This document shows, in pieces, positions 7,688 to 11,936 of a stretch of DNA of 11,936 bases (its first letter is position 1; the number at the start of each line of letters is the position of its first letter). The DNA is taken from positions 1-11,936 of the forward strand of contig CANRLY010000045.1 in the NCBI GenBank assembly GCA_947631585.1. Direction: 5' to 3'. The notes under the pieces are model-generated. The model saw nothing but the letters and a program-made list of their open reading frames with translations, did no database searches and was not told the origin of the DNA. The translations under genes were made by a program, and so were the position numbers. Origin of the DNA: an uncultured Clostridia bacterium (GTDB lineage Bacteria > Bacillota > Clostridia > Oscillospirales > Ruminococcaceae).

Positions 7688-7726
7688 ATGCTTCTTATCA
7701 ATGTAAAAGCTCCATGCAGAGTTTGA
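7688..7726 (+). CDS. 12-codon leader peptide upstream of the MFS transporter
   Basis: The ORF reads MLLINVKAPCRV and ends with TGA at 7724-7726. It has an excellent Shine-Dalgarno, AAAGGAGG at 7672-7679, with 8 nt spacing to ATG 7688, far better than chance ATGs nearby. The last four codons (from CCA) lie at or in the 5' arm of a 17-bp stem (7714-7730 with 7754-7770) that competes with a stem hiding the transporter ribosome binding site. Known resistance genes (erm, cat, mef types) use such leaders to sense drug-stalled ribosomes. The peptide itself matches no leader I recognise. The role is inferred from layout. Confidence 0.6.
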   Translation: MLLINVKAPCRV

Positions 7727-7806
7727 GGACGCTGTGTGGAGGATAAACTTTTAGTCCTCAGGCTTTGCATTCCTGGCAATACTATATTTAAAAAGGAGCA
7801 AAGCTT
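7714..7806 (+). promoter_or_regulatory. Translational attenuator: two mutually exclusive stems before the MFS gene
   Basis: Stem I: 7714-7730 pairs with 7754-7770, 17 contiguous bp including three G-U. Stem II: 7760-7768 pairs with 7798-7806 and, after a two-base bulge, 7771-7774 pairs with 7794-7797; it buries the transporter ribosome binding site AAGGAG (7793-7798). Bases 7760-7770 are needed by both, so only one can form. No T-run follows either stem, so control of translation rather than transcription is expected. Model: a ribosome at the end of the leader opens stem I and lets stem II close the transporter; a ribosome stalled early lets stem I form and opens it. Confidence 0.6.
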
Positions 7807-7807
7807 T

Positions 7808-9103
7808 ATGTTCAGAAAACTGAAAACTTATATTTTACTCTGGAGCACTCAGTCGCTTTCGTCGCTGGGAAGCTCTATGACAAGCTACGCATTGGTCCTG
7901 TGGCTTTACCTGAACAGCGGTTCGGCGCTGAAAACCGCTCTGCTGTCCGTCTGCTCTTACCTGCCGTATGTGGCGATGAGCATTTTTGCAGGGGCTTTGA
8001 GCGACAAATGGAACAAGAAAACAACTATGCTCTTGTGCGATCTGTTTGCGGCTATGAGCACGGCGGCGGTTTTTATCCTTATCAAAACTAATGCGCTGCT
8101 GCCCTGGCACCTTTACCTGATAAACGCTCTAAACGGACTGATGAACACCGTCCAGCAGCCGGCAGGAGAGGTCGCCGCAACACTGCTCATTCCACAGGAA
8201 TACTACCAGAAAACCAGCAGTATGAGGTCTTTTTCACAGTCGCTGAATACTATTCTTACACCTGTTATCGCAACGGCAGTTTTCGCTTTGGCAGGGATCG
8301 GCGCAGTTATCGCAATAGACCTGGGAACTTTCCTTATCGCCTTTCTGACGCTTCTGCTGTTTGTGAAAATCCCGGAGCAAAGCCGCAAAGAAGAAAAAAC
8401 CAGCGTATTGAAAGACGCTGCGGACGGCCTTAAATGGCTGAGGGGAAACCGCCTTGTGTCAGGTCTGATACTGTTCCTGGCTTGCATAAACCTGGCGGCT
8501 TCGGCGTATGATGCGGCGCTTCCTGCAATGCTGCTCTCAAAAAGCGCCGGAGGTGAAAAGGCGCTGGGAATGGTCAACACTTTCGTGGGCTTGGCTGCCT
8601 TGGTGGGAAGCGTTGTGACCGCCTTTCTTCCTGCGCCCAAAGATCGGGTAAGGGCAATAGTCGTGTCGGTATTTATTTCCATGTGCGGAGAAAATTTTCT
8701 CCTGGCATTCGGAAAAACGCCGATATGGTGCGTTGGAGCTGTCCTTGACTGGGCGGTCATACCGTTCATGAACGCAAACATGGACGTGATTTTCAGGCGT
8801 GAGATACCGGTGAATATGCAGGGGAGAGTGTTTTCTTGCCGGAACACCTTGCAGTTTTTTACAATTCCGGCAGGAACTTTACTTGGCGGTGCGCTTGTGG
8901 ACAAGGTGTTCGAGCCGTTCATGGCTTCGCAAAAAGCCGGAAGTCCGGCGGTTTTGCTGTTTGGCAGCGAAAAAGGTTCGGGAGCGGCGATGCTGTTTTT
9001 CCTGATCGGGCTGGCAGGCGGACTTGCCTGCGTGGTCTTTTGGCGGCTGCTTGCGGCGGCTCAAAAGGCGCAAACGGCTCAAACGGCTCAGAAGCCGGAG
9101 TAA
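7808..9103 (+). CDS. MFS efflux-type transporter
   Basis: A 431-aa membrane protein of the major facilitator superfamily, with long hydrophobic segments throughout consistent with about 12 helices. The loop after the second helix has GALSDKWNKK (62-71), the motif A of proton-driven efflux pumps. Overall style is that of the macrolide-efflux-like or EntS-like drug exporters. The substrate is unknown; drug or metabolite export across the cytoplasmic membrane is inferred. ATG 7808 is chosen because AAGGAG (7793-7798) precedes it by 9 nt; a GTG at 7736 would extend it by 24 residues but has no proper ribosome binding site and would run through the attenuator. The C-terminal tail carries a short AQKAQTAQTAQ repeat. 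Expression is probably set by the leader peptide and alternative stems upstream. Ends 17 bp before a strong terminator. Confidence 0.9.
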   Translation: MFRKLKTYILLWSTQSLSSLGSSMTSYALVLWLYLNSGSALKTALLSVCSYLPYVAMSIFAGALSDKWNKKTTMLLCDLFAAMSTAAVFILIKTNALLPWHLYLINALNGLMNTVQQPAGEVAATLLIPQEYYQKTSSMRSFSQSLNTILTPVIATAVFALAGIGAVIAIDLGTFLIAFLTLLLFVKIPEQSRKEEKTSVLKDAADGLKWLRGNRLVSGLILFLACINLAASAYDAALPAMLLSKSAGGEKALGMVNTFVGLAALVGSVVTAFLPAPKDRVRAIVVSVFISMCGENFLLAFGKTPIWCVGAVLDWAVIPFMNANMDVIFRREIPVNMQGRVFSCRNTLQFFTIPAGTLLGGALVDKVFEPFMASQKAGSPAVLLFGSEKGSGAAMLFFLIGLAGGLACVVFWRLLAAAQKAQTAQTAQKPE

Positions 9104-9120
9104 ATTAAAATAGTACAAAA

Positions 9121-9163
9121 AACCACCCTGTTGGTCTTGACCCGGCAGGGTGGTTCTGTTTTT
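9121..9163. terminator. Rho-independent terminator after the MFS gene, bidirectional
   Basis: A 10-bp stem AACCACCCTG (9121-9130) with CAGGGTGGTT (9146-9155) is followed by CTGTTTTT on the + strand. On the - strand it is followed by six T, so it can stop transcripts from both sides. Confidence 0.9.
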
Positions 9164-9640
9164 GAGAATATTGTAAGTGTACAAATTTGCGGACTGTTTC
9201 GGCGGTGGGGAGTATGTCTGCGGACGGGCGTTTGTGGGAAAAGTGGGGCGGTTGGCGCTGGTTGCAGATGTACGGAATAGTGGACTGTTTAGGCGCTGCG
9301 GTGGGGGTCTTGCCTGCGGACAGGGCGGTTTCCAATGTCGGCGGATATGGGTATGGCGTGGGGATTAGGGGGTTGTTGGGGACTGATGGCTGTGGGGGAG
9401 CGGGGGGTGATTGGTTGCGGTGTACGAATTTGCGGACTGTTTAGGCGCTGTTGTGGGGAAGTGGGACGTTGGGGTAGTCGGTTGCAGGTGTACTGGATTG
9501 TGGGCTGTTTCGGAGGCTGCGGTGGGGAGAATGTTTGTTTGCGGATTGGGGGTGGTTAAAATATTGGCGAAGGGGAGCGGCGTGGGGGATTATGGGAATT
9601 GGTTGGAACTGGTGGTTGCGTTTGGAGCGTGGGGCAGTTG
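9164..9640. repeat. Gene-free G-rich stretch with four degenerate repeats
   Basis: No credible gene here. The + strand is strikingly G-rich and C-poor. A motif of the type TGTAC-x-AxTxxxGGACTGTTT-x-GGCGCTG-xx-GTGGGG recurs at about 9177, 9267, 9419 and 9487, with irregular spacing (about 90, 152 and 68 bp). Short reading frames occur in several frames, but they have no ribosome binding sites and translate the same repeat in different frames, so I treat them as non-coding. It may be a decayed dispersed repeat family. Confidence 0.6.
9360..9407 (+). other. G-quadruplex-type motif
   Basis: Five G runs of four or more: 9360-9363, 9368-9372, 9378-9381, 9394-9398 and 9402-9407. Loops are 4, 5, 12 and 3 nt. 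One loop is long, but other combinations with shorter loops are possible. It lies just after the bidirectional terminator and within the G-rich repeat region. Confidence 0.45.
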
Positions 9641-9660
9641 CCGAATATAAATTTCAGGTA

Positions 9661-9909
9661 GGGTGGTAGTTCCCAGATAAAAAAATTCCGGCACGATTTA
9701 TGCCAGAAATAAATTTCACACTGGGTAATAGTTCCCGAATAGAAGAATTTCAGGATTTTCTTTTCTTGAAAAGAAAATTTCCGCCACGATATATGGCGGT
9801 TAGAATTGCACGCTAATGAAAGTATCTTCGCTAATAGAAGAATCGCAGAATTTTCTTTTTATAAAAAGAAAATCGTCGCCACGATATATGGCGACGATGC
9901 GATTTCTTC
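9661..9909 (-). repeat. Three tandem terminator-like hairpin units
   Basis: Units are centred on loops at 9694-9700, 9787-9793 and 9882-9888, a period of 93-95 bp. Each has a stem with a conserved loop (CGATATA or CGATTTA on the + strand), and read on the - strand each is followed by a T-rich run. Arms differ between units yet still pair: CCGGCA/TGCCAG, CCGCCA/TGGCGG and CGTCGCCA/TGGCGACG. In the first unit one pair is G-U only in - strand RNA. Units 2 and 3 have an extra palindrome (9755-9778, 9850-9873), and unit 3 an outer stem (9837-9847 with 9898-9909) giving a three-way junction. Confidence 0.7.
9850..9898 (-). terminator. Probable terminator of tRNA-Gln
   Basis: On the - strand a 10-bp stem (9872-9881 with 9889-9898, 7-nt loop) is followed by TTTTCTTTTT. 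It lies about 30 bp past the tRNA CCA end and is the first of the three tandem units that the tRNA transcript meets. Confidence 0.65.
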
Positions 9910-9928
9910 ATGCTTGCTTCGCAAGCAT
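9910..9928. other. Small hairpin next to the tRNA 3' end
   Basis: An 8-bp perfect stem, ATGCTTGC - TTC - GCAAGCAT, one base away from the encoded CCA of the tRNA. There is no T-run, so it is not a terminator by itself; a 3'-processing or stability role is only a guess. Confidence 0.4.
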
Positions 9929-9929
9929 T

Positions 9930-10005
9930 TGGCTGGGGCACAAGGATTCGAACCTTGGGAATGCTGGAATCAGAATCCAGTGCCTTACCGCTTGGCTATG
10001 CCCCA
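9930..10005 (-). tRNA. tRNA-Gln (anticodon CTG)
   Basis: On the - strand the acceptor TGGGGCA pairs with TGCCCCA, followed by discriminator G and an encoded CCA (9930-9932). The anticodon stem CTGGA/TCCAG frames the loop TTCTGAT, giving anticodon CTG, which reads the CAG codon. The T arm is CAAGG-TTCGAAT-CCTTG. All arms pair well, so the gene looks functional. It has its own promoter and a terminator-like hairpin downstream, and is separated from khpA by a terminator. Confidence 0.96.
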
Positions 10006-10037
10006 TTCTTTGGCTCCTCTTCCGAAGCCGCTTGATT

Positions 10038-10066
10038 ATTATACCAAATTTTTCGCCGGAACACAA
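10038..10066 (-). promoter_or_regulatory. Promoter of tRNA-Gln
   Basis: On the - strand, TTGTGT (10066-10061), a 17-nt spacer, and a perfect TATAAT (10043-10038). The predicted start is about 25 nt before the tRNA 5' end, a normal leader length for a tRNA precursor. Confidence 0.75.
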
Positions 10067-10110
10067 GCCGCACAGGGGATTGTTTACATAAAATTAATAA
10101 TTTTTACCCC

Positions 10111-10135
10111 AAAAAAACAGAACCCGAAGGTTCTG
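10111..10135 (-). terminator. Rho-independent terminator of the ffh-rpsP-khpA operon
   Basis: On the - strand, CAGAACC - TTCG - GGTTCTG is a 7-bp perfect stem with a UUCG tetraloop, followed by seven T. It lies 8 bp after the khpA stop codon. This is a canonical strong terminator. Confidence 0.95.
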
Positions 10136-10143
10136 CCTGGTCG

Positions 10144-10377
10144 TTATTCGATCTCCACCATTATTTTCTGGTTTATTCTTGCTGCGCCGGCACGCATTAC
10201 CGTGCGTATCGCTTTAGCGATCCTGCCCTGCTTGCCAATGACTCTGCCCATGTCCTCGGCAGCGACGTGAAGATGATATACTACAACGCCTTCCTCATTT
10301 GGCTCGTCAACCGTTATCTGAACCGAATCTTTGTCTTGAACAAGCTCTGAAACAATTACTTTAAGCAGTTCTTCCAT
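10144..10377 (-). CDS. khpA: KhpA, KH-domain RNA-binding protein
   Basis: A 77-aa single KH-domain protein (formerly YlqC). The RNA-contacting GxxG loop is GKQG at residues 48-51, within VIGKQGRIAKAIR. In Firmicutes KhpA pairs with KhpB (Jag/EloR) and binds many RNAs, affecting cell division and elongation; this is family knowledge. Length is normal for the family. The start has AAGGAG (10389-10394), 11 nt away. It follows rpsP by 43 bp in the conserved ffh-rpsP-khpA order, so is co-transcribed with a ribosomal protein gene. In many Firmicutes rimM and trmD come next; here the operon ends at a strong terminator. Confidence 0.93.
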   Translation of the reverse strand: MEELLKVIVSELVQDKDSVQITVDEPNEEGVVVYHLHVAAEDMGRVIGKQGRIAKAIRTVMRAGAARINQKIMVEIE

Positions 10378-10420
10378 ATTAATCGCTACTCCTTTCTGTC
10401 AAGCCTTTCCGATCTTTTTA

Positions 10421-10663
10421 TCAAAGAACGTTGTTCTTCTTGAACAGGGCTTTGACCGTGTCGGTAGGCTGTGCGCCTTTAGCTATCCATGACTTGGCTT
10501 TTTCTGCGTCAATGCTGACAACTACAGGATCTTTGGTGGGGTCGTAGTATCCGATCTCCTCGATGAAACGTCCGTCTCTGGGATATCTGGAATCAGCTAC
10601 CACCAGACGGTAAAAAGGAGCTTTCTTTGCGCCCATTCTTCTGAGTCTGATCTTTACTGCCAT
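10421..10663 (-). CDS. rpsP: 30S ribosomal protein bS16
   Basis: An 80-aa basic protein with the conserved S16 start MAVKIRLRRMGAKKAPFYR and the downstream DSRYPRDGRFIEEIGYYDP block, which binds 16S rRNA in the small-subunit body and aids assembly. The length matches the family. The start is fixed by GGAGGTG at 10671-10677, 7 nt upstream. It lies between ffh (176 bp away) and khpA (43 bp). The ffh-rpsP gap contains a hairpin and a short tandem repeat but no convincing promoter, so it is probably read from the ffh transcript. Confidence 0.97.
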   Translation of the reverse strand: MAVKIRLRRMGAKKAPFYRLVVADSRYPRDGRFIEEIGYYDPTKDPVVVSIDAEKAKSWIAKGAQPTDTVKALFKKNNVL

Positions 10664-10700
10664 ATATATTCACCTCCATATGATTTTTTCTTTATGTCAA

Positions 10701-10721
10701 ACCGAAGCTGTTAGTTTCGGT
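10701..10721 (-). promoter_or_regulatory. Hairpin in the ffh-rpsP gap
   Basis: An 8-bp stem, ACCGAAGC (10701-10708) with GTTTCGGT (10714-10721), with one G-T and a 5-nt loop, 38 bp upstream of rpsP. On the - strand only a weak A-rich stretch follows, so it is not a good terminator; processing or attenuation between ffh and rpsP is possible. A TTGACA next to it has no -10 at the right distance. Confidence 0.4.
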
Positions 10722-10760
10722 CTGCTTGCTTTGGGTTTTTGGGAAATAGGGATATTCGCC

Positions 10761-10857
10761 GCTTACCATTGGGGAGTCCGCTTACCATTGGGGAACCGCC
10801 GCTTACATGGAAGCGATAGCTTACATTGGGAAGCAAAGCTTACATTGGGAAGCCGCC
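10761..10857. repeat. Five short tandem repeats overlapping the 3' end of ffh
   Basis: Degenerate units of 18-21 bp based on GCTTACATTGGGAAGC start at 10761, 10780, 10801, 10819 and 10838. The unit at 10838 contains the ffh stop codon (10840-10842) and its last codons. In the three units nearest ffh, AAGC next to GCTT lets neighbouring units form tiny hairpins with 3-4-nt loops. This looks like local duplication that grew outward from the end of ffh. Confidence 0.75.
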
Positions 10858-11936
10858 GCCTTTTTTCATGCTGCGCATCATGGACATTGCCGTGCGCATA
10901 CTACCTTTGCGCTTTCCGCTGCCGGTAATGCCGAATTGCTTCATCATCTTCTGCATCTGCTCGAACTGCTTCAGCAGGCGGTTGACGTCCTCCACACGAG
11001 TGCCGCTTCCGGCGGCGATCCTGCGTTTGCGCTGGGGGTTTATGATGGAGGGCTTCTCCCTCTCCTTGGGAGTCATGGAAAGTATCATGGCTTCCGTTTT
11101 GCGCATCTGCTTTTCGCCGGCTTCTTCGTCGATATCTCCTGCCTGGCTGCCCAGACCGGGTATCATGCCGATTATAGATTTGATAGAACCCATTTTGTGG
11201 ATCTGCTTCATCTGGGTGAGAAGGTCGTTAAGGTCAAAACCTTTATCCTTCATCTTGCCGGCAAGCTTCTTGGCTTCCTCCTCGTCAATGGTAGCCTGAG
11301 CTTTTTCTATAAGGGTGAGCACATCGCCCATTCCCAGTATCCTGGACGCCATACGCTCAGGGTGGAACGGCTCGAACTCGTCAAGCTTTTCGCCGGTACC
11401 CACAAACTTGATTGGCTTTCCTGTTGCGGCAAGAACCGACAGCGCAGCTCCTCCGCGGGTATCCGAATCAAGCTTGGTGAGCAGCACGCCGTCTATACCC
11501 AGCGCCTGGTCGAAGCTTTCGGCGATATTCACAGCGTCCTGTCCGGTCATGGCGTCTACCACCAGCATTATCTCGTCAGGTTCGGCTATCTTCTTGATAT
11601 CTTTCAGCTCGTCCATCAGTTCTTCGTCTATATGGAGACGTCCGGCGGTATCGAGGATAACAAGGTCGTTGCCGTAGTCCTTTGCGTGGCGGACGGCTTC
11701 TTTTGCTATCTTCCTGGGGTCGGTCTGACCCATTTCAAACACGGGGACGTCGGCTTTTGCACCGACTATCTTCAACTGCTCTATCGCCGCAGGGCGGTAT
11801 ATATCGCAAGCTACCAGCAGCGGGCGTTTTCCCATTGCCTTGAAATGCTTGGCAAGCTTGGCGGAATGGGTAGTTTTACCGCAGCCCTGGAGTCCGCACA
11901 TCATGATGACGCAGGGGGGCTTATTGGGGAAATTTA
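10840..11936 (-). CDS. ffh: Signal recognition particle GTPase Ffh (5' end beyond window)
   Basis: SRP54-type GTPase that binds signal sequences of nascent membrane proteins with the SRP RNA and docks with FtsY. The frame is open to the right edge (11936), so the N domain lies outside; the first visible residues are NFPNKPPCVIMMCGLQGCGK. The G domain has the P-loop GLQGCGKT (Cys where Ala is common), then DTAGR, TKLD and the GTGEKLDEFEPF closing block. The methionine-rich M domain follows, with the SRP-RNA contact region RRIAAGSG and a Met-rich tail MQKMMKQF...MSMMRSMKKGGGFPM. The last codons and the TAA stop fall inside a short tandem repeat (10761-10857). It heads the visible ffh-rpsP-khpA unit. 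Confidence 0.96.
   Translation of the reverse strand, partial: NFPNKPPCVIMMCGLQGCGKTTHSAKLAKHFKAMGKRPLLVACDIYRPAAIEQLKIVGAKADVPVFEMGQTDPRKIAKEAVRHAKDYGNDLVILDTAGRLHIDEELMDELKDIKKIAEPDEIMLVVDAMTGQDAVNIAESFDQALGIDGVLLTKLDSDTRGGAALSVLAATGKPIKFVGTGEKLDEFEPFHPERMASRILGMGDVLTLIEKAQATIDEEEAKKLAGKMKDKGFDLNDLLTQMKQIHKMGSIKSIIGMIPGLGSQAGDIDEEAGEKQMRKTEAMILSMTPKEREKPSIINPQRKRRIAAGSGTRVEDVNRLLKQFEQMQKMMKQFGITGSGKRKGSMRTAMSMMRSMKKGGGFPM

Noticed and set aside
7736..7807. Upstream GTG start for the MFS transporter adding 24 residues
   Set aside because: No properly spaced ribosome binding site, the extension is not membrane-like, and ATG 7808 has a good AAGGAG at 9 nt.
9177..9650. Several overlapping small + strand ORFs in the G-rich region
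   Set aside because: No ribosome binding sites; the same repeat is read in different frames; low-complexity G/C/V-rich products.
9910..10005. Phage or island attachment site at the tRNA-Gln 3' end
   Set aside because: No integrase and no duplicated tRNA 3' segment is visible in the window.
9806..10270. 154-residue + strand ORF over the tRNA and khpA end
   Set aside because: It crosses a clear tRNA, a terminator and the antisense of khpA.
10678..10720. Separate rpsP promoter from the TTGACA on the - strand near 10695-10700
   Set aside because: The sequence 17 nt downstream is the ribosome binding site, not a -10 box.

Overview
The window looks like chromosome of a Gram-positive anaerobe of the Clostridia, most likely a Ruminococcus-like member of the Oscillospiraceae. 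The reasons are near-canonical GGAGG ribosome binding sites, sigma-A style promoters, a zinc-finger (ClpE-like) Clp ATPase, the ffh-rpsP-khpA order typical of Firmicutes, and several GC-rich hairpin repeat families between genes. The genus is inference from gene style, not from a marker comparison.

Left part (1-5210, + strand): a two-gene unit. A ClpE-like AAA+ unfoldase (128-2404) is followed 45 bp later by a 902-residue cytoplasmic signalling protein (2450-5158). That protein joins a LacI-type sugar-binding fold without a DNA-binding domain, a middle sensor-like region, a degenerate GGDEF domain and an apparently intact EAL domain. The Clp ribosome binding site lies inside a 10-bp hairpin, which makes an RNA thermometer plausible.

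Middle part (5165-7500, - strand): an SDR oxidoreductase (5677-6420) and an extended-SDR/NAD-epimerase-like protein (6413-7435) overlap by 8 bp. They share a consensus promoter and a perfect palindromic operator. Their 3' side runs through four copies of a ~114-bp hairpin repeat before a terminator at 5165-5208 that is best formed on the - strand.

7500-9163 (+ strand): a large cloverleaf-like inverted-repeat element, then a 12-codon leader peptide ORF with an excellent ribosome binding site, then an MFS efflux-type transporter (7808-9103). The leader overlaps a 17-bp stem that is mutually exclusive with a second stem covering the transporter's ribosome binding site. This is a textbook-like layout for translational attenuation, and I regard it as the most interesting feature here.

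9164-9930: no gene. It holds a G-rich stretch with four degenerate repeats and a G-quadruplex-type motif, then three tandem terminator-like hairpins (- strand sense) downstream of a tRNA.

Right part (9930-11936, - strand): tRNA-Gln(CTG) with its own promoter, then (reading leftward from the right edge) ffh (5' end cut by the window edge), rpsP and khpA, closed by a strong UUCG-loop terminator. The usual next genes rimM-trmD-rplS do not follow. The end of ffh, including its stop codon, is embedded in a short tandem repeat.
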